A DNA stretch of 64,000 nucleotides from Coccinella septempunctata. Taxonomy: Eukaryota > Arthropoda > Insecta > Coleoptera > Coccinellidae. Under the pieces are notes generated by a model. That model did not search any database. It saw only the letters and a list, made by a program, of their open reading frames with translations, and was not told the origin of the DNA. Location of the stretch: positions 22,154,936 to 22,218,935 of the forward strand of contig NC_058195.1 in NCBI RefSeq assembly GCF_907165205.1, written 5' to 3'. Shown here piece by piece: positions 41,222-52,650 of this stretch. The number at the start of each line of letters is the position of its first letter. The first letter of the stretch is position 1. A program made the position numbers and the translations under genes.

Positions 41222-41281
41222 AGACATTTTCTTCGCTGTCAGTCATGGCGTGTTAACCCTTGGGGCAGCGAATAAAAGTCT
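41222..41281 (+). ncRNA. LTR stem-loop 3
   Basis: Left arm 41222-41238 (AGACATTTTCTTCGCTG) pairs with right arm 41266-41281 (CAGCGAATAAAAGTCT). There is one bulge and a C-U mismatch at the same stem position as in stem-loop 2. The right arm contains AATAAA (41271-41276), so a poly(A)-like hexamer is sequestered in the stem. Copy of the set in the 3' LTR: 48429-48488, 48530-48586 and 48628-48687. Confidence 0.7.
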
Positions 41282-41541
41282 CGAACAGATCCGCCCTTAT
41301 TGTGTTTCATTCCCGGAGAAATACAACTACACACCGATACCGTATAGCAAGTCCTTAGCATTCGTCAGTTCTGGTTGGCGCATTTTTATTGAACCGTTAA
41401 TTTTTCACTACACCCGGTATAAATTTCATAAAGTGCTCGTGACCGGATAAGATTTCCCGAATGTATTTTCACTGATAGAATCACTCATATTTTATATCAC
41501 ACATATCTCCCTTTGACATGTGATTAGTTTCCGAAGTTGTG

Positions 41542-41547
41542 AATAAA
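41542..41547 (+). terminator. Putative LTR poly(A) signal AATAAA
   Basis: AATAAA in 'tgtgaataaacattt', about 165 bp before the LTR end and downstream of the inferred start site, a plausible cleavage signal ending R. An alternative AATAAA lies inside stem-loop 3. Confidence 0.45.
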
Positions 41548-41713
41548 CATTTACATAGTTCGATTTTGACTTCTTCGTTGTCGCTACTACCCTAGACAAC
41601 ACCGAGCTCTGTCTCTGGCTAGCAGCTACCCTGGTAGGTTTGCTATTCTTCCTATTGAAAAGAATAGCTGGCGCTCGAGATTAAGGCTTCTCCGAGAAAC
41701 GCACGTTACAAAA

Positions 41714-41731
41714 TGGCGCCCGAGCAGGGAC
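41714..41731 (+). other. Primer binding site, tRNA-Lys-like
   Basis: TGGCGCCCGAGCAGGGAC lies three bases after the 5' LTR. It begins with TGG, the complement of a tRNA 3' CCA end, and resembles the tRNA-Lys primer site used by many retroelements, differing at one base from the best-known version. The tRNA species is inferred; no tRNA gene was available to compare. Confidence 0.85.
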
Positions 41732-42767
41732 CGTGCAAAATCCAGTAGGAAACAACCGAGGTGAGAAACATTAACCGGACAGTGAGTGAATTCCCGAAAC
41801 AGTGAGTAAAACCTAAGAACAGTGAGTAACTATTTCTTGAACCGAGAACTGTGAAAAATAAACTTGAACTGTGTTTTATTACCTGCCACTCTGTATTGAA
41901 CTGTTGTACTGTGAATTGAATTGGACTATATTCTGAAAATTTTCCTATTGTTGAAACCTATTGGAAATAATTTAATTAATTTGTGATTATTCCTTTTGCC
42001 GATTACTTTATTGAGTTATTGAAAACTGAACTGTTGTTGCGCCTTAATATCAGTGAAAATTATTTCCGACTTCTTATTATTCCTGATTTATTGAATTGAA
42101 CTGTTTTAATTTCGTATTGAAGGTGAGTGAATTTCCGGACTTTGAAACATTGAAAATTTATAGTCACAATTGGTAAAATTTAATAGGTTTGATTTAATAG
42201 TGAATCACCTATTACCCTGTTGATAACTTGTCTACCTGCTTTTATTTTCTTGTGACCTGTACTGTTGAAACTTACCAATTGTTGCTGATTTTTTCTGAAA
42301 ACTGAAATTCGATTATTGTGATTTATTTTCCGAATATTGAACTTGAAAAACTGTTTGGAATTTAACCTGTGCGTTCTGGTGCGATTCGAATTTCGGGACA
42401 TTTTCCGGACTATACGAAACAACTTGCGAGTGTGTGCGGTATTTCGCGAATATTTTCGGACTTTAGTGGGACTGATTGAAATTTTTTTTTTTGAGTAACG
42501 TTGGACTTGTAAAATTTTTGGTGTGATACATCGGGACTTAGATTATTTTAGTGCGCCGGGACTTGAACTTAGATTTTTTTTTCTGATACACCGGGACTTA
42601 GACTTTATTTTTTTTTTGGGGTTACACCGATACCCACTTCGAACTTAAGTGAGTAGGTTAGCTAACGATAAACTCACCGGGTTGGACTTAGAGCTTAAAC
42701 AGATTGTGAAAGACATACCGAGTGTGAAAGATTGGTGCGTTCTGAATCGGACTTAGTTGAAAATAAT
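41732..42767 (+). other. Retrotransposon 5' leader
   Basis: About 1 kb between primer site and gag ATG, with no open frame of note. CAGTGAGT, a splice-donor-like motif, occurs three times within about 50 bases (near 41780, 41800 and 41820), and a stronger AAGGTGAGT lies near 42120. Near 42530-42610 the phrase ACACCGGGACTTAGA recurs in tandem with small changes. Packaging signals are expected here in this class but none can be pinpointed. Confidence 0.6.
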
Positions 42768-44618
42768 ATGTCGAACATGGATGTGAACCGGTTACTCAGT
42801 GATGAACTTACATACGAATTACAACTGAGAGGACAATCGATACCGGGTACTGTGATGACTAAACGGAGTCTACTACGTCAAGTACTTCAGTCTAATGAAC
42901 CTCTACTACCGCCAACATCATTGAATCCCGCCTCCGAGATTGAGATTTGCCAAAATAAACTCACCGATTTGGTAGAATCCCTTCAGAACTTCAATCATGA
43001 GAATGCAGCTAACGAATTTTCGCGAATTTACACCCGATTGATACACATACAAGGAAGGCTGGACTTTATTGTTACTGCAGACACAACACAGTTACAACTA
43101 GTTGGACAAATGAAGACAACTACAGCTAAGGCGTTGGAAACACTAGAGGAGCTACGTCAGAAGAGTAATCGTGAACAGCCGCAGCCATCTAACCGACATC
43201 AGAGGTCTCTCTTGGATGTGGAGGTGCCCAGTTCACCTGGTGTGTCACCGATCCAACCGGAACGGATTTCAGGGCTCCGAGAGCCATCGCTTATCGACTT
43301 GGGAGATGGTGTCGATCCTCCTGTAGCGGTCGATGTCTCACATACTGGAACACCTGTAAGGAATCCAACATTAGAACAGGTCATGAATGAGACAAGACAG
43401 ACATGTACAGCATTACTGCGACAGTTACCAGCGATACCTCTCACACAGTCACAGGACTGTGAGACAACAACACCTGACCGTCCGACACAGGGTAGATGGA
43501 TTAATTCTACACGAAGGGTGTCTTTTCCACACTTACCTGCACCTTGGATAAGTCCTGATCGACCAATCATCACAACACCTGCCAGATCAGAACCGGAGTC
43601 CCGATCAACAATATCAACTATCCTGGTACACAAATGGAACATTTCCTTTGATGGCACTGGAAGTGTGACCGGATTTCTTGAAGAAGTGGAGAGGCTGGCT
43701 GAATCCCGTAAAGTGTCCCTGGAACAAGTTTTCGAATCAGTTTATGAATTACTACGAAAAGACGCAAGGGATTGGTTTATTCCCAGGAGGGGTACTTTCG
43801 AGGATTGGGAGGATTTCAGCAACCAACTGAAAGAAGCATTTCTGCCTGTCAACTATGAGGAGAATCTGTTGGAGGAAATAAAAAGACGAACACAAGGTCC
43901 TGAAGAAAAGCTACTTCTGTATGTTACCCGGATGCAGAACTTATTCCAGAAGCTCACCTATACAAAACCATCCGAAGTGGAGCAGATCCGACTCATCCGA
44001 CAGAGGTTGATTCCGCCCTTACAGCAGGCCTTGGCCTTTCAGGAGACCAAGACGTATGATGAACTTCTCCGTAAGGGAAAAGTTTTTGAACTGGTCCAAT
44101 GGCAGATGAGCCAGTACACCCGGCCACCCTCAAAACCAGGTTTCGTGGAGGAACCTCACCTGACGTACACTCCCCGTCAACTGAACCGATATCAGGCGAG
44201 TTTTTCTGTGGATACCGGAGAACAGGTTCATCAAACAACTGATCACAGGGAATCAGCCCCGCCGACGCAAGCCAACCAGACACGACTTTCTCCGCCGGGG
44301 GAAAGCCGTCCAAGGCCACCCAGGTCCAGAGAATCAATAGGCCAGCAACAGGAATCACACCGTCCAATTCCTGGAGACAGGTCCGAAGGTCGATCCGGAA
44401 ATTCAACACCGCCACCCCGCCGTCGAGCCGAAAATAGCCACGCTGACCGGACCGAATCATCATCAGGGAGGAGAGTGTCCTTCCAGATACAGTGTTTCCG
44501 ATGTGGTGGATATGGCCACATGCGTCGAGAATGTCGCAGGCCACCGAAAATATTCTGTTCTCGATGCCAGAGGGAGAACATTCTCTCACGAGATTGTCCC
44601 TGCCGTCCGGAAAACTAG
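42768..44618 (+). CDS. Gag polyprotein (capsid and zinc knuckle), 616 aa
   Basis: Structural protein that forms the cytoplasmic virus-like particle and binds element RNA. The frame is open from 42732, but the first ATG is at 42768 in a good context (A at -3), so I start there. Residues about 1-288 are variable and rich in S, T, P and Q, with no known domain seen. About 289-425 is a helical capsid region of the retrotransposon Gag type, with W and F motifs near 'KWNISFDG' and 'EDWEDFSNQLKEAF'. 440-570 is basic and proline-rich. A canonical CCHC knuckle follows (C576, C579, H584, C589), then a second, defective one (C597, C600, Ile in place of His at 605, C610). The stop TAG is at 44616-44618. 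The pol frame overlaps in the -1 frame, so the usual route to Pol would be -1 frameshifting. Gag appears intact. Long antisense frames here are shadows. Confidence 0.88.
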   Translation: MSNMDVNRLLSDELTYELQLRGQSIPGTVMTKRSLLRQVLQSNEPLLPPTSLNPASEIEICQNKLTDLVESLQNFNHENAANEFSRIYTRLIHIQGRLDFIVTADTTQLQLVGQMKTTTAKALETLEELRQKSNREQPQPSNRHQRSLLDVEVPSSPGVSPIQPERISGLREPSLIDLGDGVDPPVAVDVSHTGTPVRNPTLEQVMNETRQTCTALLRQLPAIPLTQSQDCETTTPDRPTQGRWINSTRRVSFPHLPAPWISPDRPIITTPARSEPESRSTISTILVHKWNISFDGTGSVTGFLEEVERLAESRKVSLEQVFESVYELLRKDARDWFIPRRGTFEDWEDFSNQLKEAFLPVNYEENLLEEIKRRTQGPEEKLLLYVTRMQNLFQKLTYTKPSEVEQIRLIRQRLIPPLQQALAFQETKTYDELLRKGKVFELVQWQMSQYTRPPSKPGFVEEPHLTYTPRQLNRYQASFSVDTGEQVHQTTDHRESAPPTQANQTRLSPPGESRPRPPRSRESIGQQQESHRPIPGDRSEGRSGNSTPPPRRRAENSHADRTESSSGRRVSFQIQCFRCGGYGHMRRECRRPPKIFCSRCQRENILSRDCPCRPEN

Positions 44619-46372
44619 ACGGAGGTATGGAGAAGGAGTCGACCATATCTCCCGACACACTGACTCCCATGACATCGACTGCCTGGAATGATAACCGACC
44701 GCTTGTCGAAGTTAAGATAGCCGGAAAGCACTACAAAGCATTAATTGACACGGGAGCCACGAAGAGTTTCGTAAGTCGGAAAGTGGCAAAACAGTGTGAA
44801 AGCAAGGGAATCACCGGACAACATGTTGAGAATGGTTTCGTGGTGGTTGCAAATGGTCAACCCACGACAACACCCAAACTCTACACTACCGCTGTTCACC
44901 TGGCTGATTATTCCTTGACCGACGTAAAATTTCTGTTGGTGCCTGATTTACCAGTTGACCTCATTCTAGGAATGGACGTATTAGGAAGGTTCAATTTTTC
45001 CATTAACCTCAGTACCGCGGACTGTTACCTGGAAGGTCGACTGATTGCCAAACCAACACCGAAAATTCAAGAAGCTGTTGAGGTACAGGGCCGGAGAAAA
45101 TCCCGGAATCCACCTGCGGACAAGCCGTCACCTAAACCGTTACCGTCCGTAGATTCCGTATACCTGGCCGAGATAGAAACAACCCAGTGCAAATGGTACA
45201 AAAAGAAGTTACAGGAGGTGGTAAAGGACCCAGCAAATTTTCCTGACTACGCCGTTAGAAATGGAAAACTGTTACGACATTTCTGGGACTCATCCGACTT
45301 CACAGAAGATGGAACCGGCCAACCCTGGAAACTCTGTGTACCATCCGAACAGCGAACAGAAGTACTGCAGGAAAACCACGACTCAGAACTAGCAGGTCAC
45401 ATGGGGATTGCTAAGACGATTGCACGGATAGCCAGAAATTATTACTGGCCAGGGATGTTTAGAGACATTGCGAAATACGTGAGGAACTGCACATCGTGCC
45501 AAAAGTACAAAGTTTCGCAACAGAAAACCCCTGGTAAGATGCAACCACACCGAATGGCGGATGCGCCGTTCAAAGAAGTATCCACAGACATTGTAGGACC
45601 ATTGCCACGGTCAAAAAAGGGAAACTCCTACATCGTGGTAATGCAAGACCGGTTCACAAAGTGGGTAGAGTGTCGTCCGTTGCGGAAAGCCACCGCCAAA
45701 ACTGTTTATTCGGCCCTCTACGAACAAGTCATACTGAAATACGGTTGCCCAAAACTAGTAATATCCGACAACGGAGTACAATTCGACAGCAGGCTATTCA
45801 AGAACAGTCTCCGAGAGCTGAACATCGCTCACCGTTTCACACCACCGTATACTCCTCAGTGCAACCCTGTAGAAAGAGCTAACCGTACCCTAAAGACCAT
45901 GATAGCACAGTTTTGTGAAGCCGATCAACGAACCTGGGATGAAAAGATAGGAGAGTTAACGTTTGCCATCAATACCGCTAAACAGGAGTCTACTGGATTT
46001 ACACCGGCATTTTTAAATTATGGAAGGGAACTAGAAGTCCCGAGGGCGATTTATTCGACAAACCCCCACAATAATGAAATGAACGGAGAATCCAACCGTA
46101 CAGAAGAAGAAAACAGAGACATGACTTACCGTACTCAACAGATCAAACATCTCCAGGAGGCTTATGAGTTCGTTCGTACTAAACTGTACCGTGCTTTCCA
46201 GCAACAGGCTCACCACTACAATCTTCGACGAAGAGAAATCCGATACCATGTGGGGTACGCCGGGACCGTCCTTTATCCTCTGCCGTTGACAGTTTCGCCG
46301 CCAAGTTGGCTCCGAAGTTTTCCGGTCCGTTCACCGTTATTAAAGTCGTTTCACCTGTCGTCTATGACCTGA
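44492..46372 (+). pseudogene. Pol remnant: protease joined directly to integrase
   Basis: Open for 626 codons in the -1 frame relative to gag. Overlap with gag is 44492-44618, and the first codon is GTG, so expression would need frameshifting. Numbered from that codon, an aspartic protease lies at about 70-170 with active-site D86-T-G-A and the flap-side ILGMD (158-162). From about residue 215 the sequence is already the pre-integrase linker, so no reverse transcriptase (no YxDD) and no RNase H are present. Integrase follows: zinc-binding H296, H303, C333, C336; catalytic core D366, D426 and E461 with 34 residues between the last two. The C-terminus leaves the normal frame near 46255 and stops at 46372. 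The fusion is in frame, so a protease-integrase protein could be made, but the element cannot copy itself. Confidence 0.9.
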
Positions 46373-46437
46373 AAGATACAGAGGGTAGAAAGATCACTAA
46401 CATACACATTAAAGATTTAAAACCATTTCATGCATAA
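46256..46437 (+). pseudogene. Frameshifted integrase C-terminal segment
   Basis: The frame next to the pol frame carries the expected integrase tail, including a GPF-type motif near 46322-46330 and a final stop TAA at 46435-46437. It is separated from the core by an indel near 46250-46260, so the native tail is not made from this copy. The GPY/F domain is known in several gypsy lineages to bind DNA or aid multimerisation. Whether the indel is old or occurred after insertion is unknown. Confidence 0.8.
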
Positions 46438-47713
46438 TATAATATTCTTGCCATGATCCGTTAACCGTTCTATAGAAATAACCTCTGAAAGGAGTAAATC
46501 CGTTATTTTTCCGTCACCAACTATATTATTATATTCTGTTTACCTGTTGATCCGAATAACTGTAGTTATACTGACTAGAAATTGTCCTTGTCATTCTCAT
46601 CACCGTCATAGAGAGGCTGCCGTACAGTGTGATACCACTAGTGCATCCGGACAATCTGTCACCAAGAATCAGCAGGTAGAACCAGTAGAGAATTAGCCCA
46701 CTGTACCTGTCCAAGAAGCCGAGGCCACCTGCAAGGAGAAATCTCGTAAATCTGAAGCACGTTATTCAGCATAATTAGAACCGATTACACCGTTACAATT
46801 CCGTTCAAATTCCGTACAGGCACCACCGTTGACCGAAATACCGTATCTACAGATTTTCATCCGTTCAACATGCAATTATAAGTCAAACCTGTTGAAACTG
46901 TCCGAAAAATCTGTTACTTATGTAAGGAATATTAATAAAGGATACTGTTTCACATTACAACTGAGTATATCCGTCTATTAATCCAATAGATCTAACCAAT
47001 TTCTGTCCTGAACCGAATCGAAATTATTGTACCGTCAATTTAACACTGTTTACCTGAAGAAAGCACCGTCTACCTGAAAACAGAATACAGAGAAAAACCG
47101 TTCCAAGAAGAAAAGTTGACCACGAAGAACGATGAAGACTGGAGAGTTTATTGTTAGAAATTACCCACCTGCAAGTCTCATACCGGATCCGAGAGTCTCA
47201 ACGTCCGTACAGCCGGGTCACACCAGCCCATTGAGCCCCCACGTCGAGCTGTTGGAGGCTTTCCACCTGTTGCAGCTCCCACGATTCCTGGGTAACCTAC
47301 AAAACCACGATGGAATTCAAACACCCGCCAAACACAGTTAAATTAGGTACTCACCGGAGGGATGAAACATGGCACGTTTCCGACCAGCGATGAAGATGAA
47401 TTTCCACATAGAGAAAGAAGATTTTCCACTATTAAATACCCACACCATTTATCCACGGAACGCTGAACAAAGTTCTTTGACAAGATGGCGGAGACCTGCG
47501 CCGAAATGACTGACGCTGACGTTTCTGCGTGCGCATTGGAACTACCAGTGGCCAACCATAGAGAAGATAGGTACTATCGAATACAGCTATTGTAAACTGG
47601 TCACGAGTATAGTTTGTCTATGGTATATAGGTGGCGCGCGCGAAAGTAAGGTACTAGGGGTAGATAGAGTCGTGAAATTAAGCTCACTATTTCATCGTAA
47701 GTTAATTTCTTCC
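46438..47713 (+). other. Retrotransposon 3' region
   Basis: About 1.3 kb without a recognised gene. There is no envelope-like signal peptide or transmembrane segment. The longest ATG-initiated frame is 47132-47341 (69 codons, proline-rich), which I do not recognise and leave uncalled. From about 47390 to 47690 the DNA is GC-richer with CGCGCGCG near 47635, unlike its neighbours. This could be captured host sequence or untranslated region proper to the family. Confidence 0.5.
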
Positions 47714-47726
47714 GAGGTGGAGGTGG
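47714..47726 (+). other. Polypurine tract before the 3' LTR
   Basis: GAGGTGGAGGTGG ends directly at the 3' LTR. It is purine-rich with two T interruptions, in the expected position for plus-strand priming. Confidence 0.75.
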
Positions 47727-49116
47727 TGTAATGAACCCCAGTTTTCCGAGGAAAATTGAAGTTCATCTTAGTGAATTTTTTCGTTTTAAATTTCCGTCTT
47801 TGAAAATATTTTAATTCTCGAATATTCCGTACGTTCATTCCGACAGGCGGAGTAAATGTAAAAAACCGCTTATCTGTATTTTACTTTGTTTTTCTTACAT
47901 GCCGCTGAAGATTTCAACGTTTTTCATCTGTTGATATGCGATAAACCGGAGCTGACGACGTTTTTCAGTCTTGCCGCATTCTGGAATTTTCAGATTTTTA
48001 CCGTGGGAGGGGATATGCCTATAAAAGCAAATTTTCCCCCCGCGACGGTCACTTTTGACTTCAGTTCTTCGAGTTGCACTTTTCGACTTCTCGACTGTTA
48101 CTTCAGTTCGTCGGCTGACTTTTGAATTTTACTTCAGTGCTAACGTGGTTTCTAACTTCTAGTATAAATTCAGTTGATTTTCCGTAGTACTTTCGCCGTT
48201 GAGAATAATCATTTTGTGTTATTTGCATCAGTGCTTAGAATTAATTTTTTTAGTTTTTCTTTTTTAAATCCTTTGAGTTTCGAGTGCTTGAAACAAAGGA
48301 GGTAGGTCCCCGTCTGTACCGTTCAGTTTCTTTGTTAGACCTACGCCGTTACTTCTTTAACTTTGACACTGCTGTACTGTATCGTTTCCTGTTGTATTTT
48401 ATCGTTCTTTACCCTGTTTCGCGAGTCTAACTTTTCCCTTCACTATCAGTCATGGCGTGTTAACCCTTGGGGTACTGAAGGGAAAGTTCCGTCAACCCCC
48501 CTGTCCGCGTCATAAGTGTTAAATCCGAAATCTCTTCTTTTCTGTCAGTCATGGCGTGTTAACCCTTGGGGCAGAGAATAAGAGATACCGCAAGTAGTCA
48601 GTGAAATCCCGTAGTTGCGCTAAAAATAGACATTTTCTTCGCTGTCAGTCATGGCGTGTTAACCCTTGGGGCAGCGAATAAAAGTCTCGAACAGATCCGC
48701 CCTTATTGTGTTTCATTCCCGGAGAAATACAACTACACACCGATACCGTATAGCAAGTCCTTAGCATTCGTCAGTTCTGGTTGGCGCATTTTTATTGAAC
48801 CGTTAATTTTTCACTACACCCGGTATAAATTTCATAAAGTGCTCGTGACCGGATAAGATTTCCCGAATGTATTTTCACTGATAGAATCACTCATATTTTA
48901 TATCACACATATCTCCCTTTGACATGTGATTAGTTTCCGAAGTTGTGAATAAACATTTACATAGTTCGATTTTGACTTCTTCGTTGTCGCTACTACCCTA
49001 GACAACACCGAGCTCTGTCTCTGGCTAGCAGCTACCCTGGTAGGTTTGCTATTCTTCCTATTGAAAAGAATAGCTGGCGCTCGAGATTAAGGCTTCTCCG
49101 AGAAACGCACGTTACA
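47727..49116 (+). repeat. 3' LTR of the retrotransposon (1390 bp)
   Basis: Same length and apparently the same sequence as the 5' LTR, including the three stem-loops. It is followed by the ACGT target duplication (49117-49120). Confidence 0.95.
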
Positions 49117-49262
49117 ACGTTGTCACCTCCGATTTTGGAGGTGACAGCGATATATGAGGTGAGAGCGTTAAACGAGTTACTATTTTGGAGGTGGTAGTAA
49201 CACTTTATAAGGGCACAATAGACCTTAAGGTCGCAGGTCACACTATAACTAACACTTTATAA

Positions 49263-49534
<272 letters not shown>

Positions 49535-49725
49535 TTATAAAGTGTTAGTTATAGTGTGACCTGCGACCTTAAGGTCTATTGTGCCCTTATAAAGTGTTAC
49601 TACCACCTCCAAAATAGTAACTCGTTTAACGCTCTCACCTCATATATCGCTGTCACCTCCAAAATCGGAGGTGACAACGTTTTGCCTTGTTTTTTAGCTT
49701 GTTAGATTCAGGAGGCTTCAGGGAC

Positions 49726-51138
<1,413 letters not shown>

Positions 51139-51141
<3 letters not shown>

Positions 51142-52480
51142 CCCGTAGTTCGTTGTTACCTCCGTTAAGTTCATTGGGCGACCTGACCTCCGGGTGAAGG
51201 AGTTTTTTAATTGGAATAATTTTTGCTTATATATGTAGAGGGGAAGGTAAATAACAGGGATACCTAAAGAGGGGAAAAGATTTTCATTGAAAAATTTTTC
51301 TTTAAACGAATCAGACCTTACTACCTCCGCATATATTTCTTATTAGTAGTGCGCTCTCACCTCCCGCAACGTTGTCAGATTTCAGGAGGACAGAAAGTAG
51401 GGCAGCTTGAATTCTACTCATATACAGCTGCTCTTCCGATTCATTCACACATACTGAAACCTGTAAATAGTTCGAGAACGATACTGATATTAATAAACTT
51501 CATACGCTAATAATTGATTGATAAGGATTCGGAGTAAATGAATTTGGACAGAAATTATTATCTTTTCTTCATGAATATCAACAGTTTTGAATAAGTATGC
51601 TATGTCTACGATACTTCGTCCGATAGGGGAGTTTAATACCGTATAGGTCCTAAAATGAATGATACATGACAATGAAATTTTTCGTTACATATGAGATTAA
51701 TTCCAAATACAATTTTACCGAATTTGTTCTGGTATGAAATAGTTATCTAAATTTTGGGCATTATATTCACGACATGAGGAACTCCATTGAAATGTTTTTC
51801 CCGAATGAATCAACAAAGATATACGTTTTACTTTCAGCTTCTATACTTCATTCACTTTCATTTTAGCACAGGATTGGCCATGGAAATTGAATACCTTTCA
51901 CTCTGTATGGTACGAAAATGTTGGGTTAAGACGCTTGTCAAAACATTTTTGAGTTTTAAATAAATGCTACGTAGTCCGTTCTACGTGAGACTCCCAGTAA
52001 TTACGTATTTCATCACAATGTCAAATCACTTCGGAAAATATTGCGTCGAAAATATGTAACGAACATAATTGACATTTATACAAACTGATTGAAGACATAC
52101 CAAATCTATTTATTTACATGGTAAATAGAAGTAATCAGTAGCTTGAGGAGAGTTACTGTTGTTTATTTTCTTTGGCTGAAGGCTGAAGACGTTACATCAG
52201 TTGTAGAATTCAAAAAAATCAACCCGAAGATGAAATGCATTTGATGCAGTATTAGCATTGAATTGAATACTCATAGGTGGTAGGGAATGGGTATCTCTTG
52301 AAGAAATGAACGGATAATTACGAGAATGTTGAATTCCTCAACAAAAATCATCTTGCGTGAATGGTAGTCAAAATAATTGAAAGAAGTTTGAAGCAACAGG
52401 AGCTTCACCTTCAAACAAAACAACTGCCTAGTATTCATGTCTGTTTATTTTCAATACATTGATATAATAATAATAATTAT
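51139..52480. other. Unrecognised AT-rich DNA of copy b
   Basis: No gene, RNA or transposon signature recognised. It is nearly identical to 58977-60320. Several ACCTCC motifs cluster in the first 250 bp (near 51159, 51187, 51331, 51359). Confidence 0.5.
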
Positions 52481-52481
52481 A

Positions 52482-52650
52482 CAGGGTGTGGCGTAATGAA
52501 TGGATAATATGGAGCCTGCGGGTAGAGTACTCTATGGCGGTTCAAATAAATATATTTTACGTTTGGCAAAAGTGCCTTGGTTTTCGAGATATTTGGGATT
52601 TTCGATGAATCACCCCAAATAATAATAATAACTGGATATTGACATTTTTC
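52482..52650. mobile_element. Fragment of a transposon end
   Basis: Begins ACAGGGTGTGGCG in 'ttatacagggtg', the terminus style of mariner-like elements here, but no matching right end is found. It is followed by ordinary AT-rich DNA. The counterpart in copy c starts near 60320 with one base changed (ACAGGATG). Treated as a truncated or decayed copy. Confidence 0.4.

Larger units (their letters stand above)
40321..41710 (+). repeat. 5' LTR of the retrotransposon (1390 bp)
   Basis: Starts TGTAATGAAC and ends ACGTTACA. It matches the 3' LTR at a constant offset of 7406 bp with no difference found in the lines compared. It contains a TATA box, three related stem-loops and poly(A)-type AATAAA signals. 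Open frames of 79 and 66 codons inside it lack ATG starts and are not called. Confidence 0.95.
40321..49116 (+). mobile_element. Ty3/gypsy LTR retrotransposon, 8796 bp, lacking RT and RNase H
   Basis: Order: 5' LTR, primer binding site, about 1 kb leader, gag, protease-integrase frame, about 1.3 kb of 3' region, polypurine tract, 3' LTR. Ty3/gypsy assignment rests on integrase following protease in one frame and on the gag and integrase sequence type. The expected reverse transcriptase and RNase H (about 500 residues) are missing between protease and integrase. LTRs look identical, so insertion is recent. The element could move only with enzymes supplied by a complete relative, unless the deletion occurred after insertion. 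It sits in the left arm of the AT-cored inverted repeat of unit copy a. Confidence 0.92.

Noticed and set aside
40480..41450. Open frames of 79 and 66 codons in the LTR (and copies at 47886 and 48656)
   Set aside because: Non-ATG starts, overlap the promoter and stem-loop region, and are identical between LTRs only because the LTRs are identical.
44600..44618. Possible -1 slippery site GGAAAAC at the end of gag
   Set aside because: It does not fit the X-XXY-YYZ rule (GGA is not a run of three), so although Pol is in the -1 frame I do not annotate this as the shift site.
43199..44670. Long antisense frames across gag (152, 225 and 112 codons)
   Set aside because: Shadows of the gag frame with no domain or independent start context.
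47132..47341. 69-codon ATG frame in the retrotransposon 3' region as an accessory or envelope gene
   Set aside because: No signal peptide, membrane segment or recognisable motif; too short to support a call.
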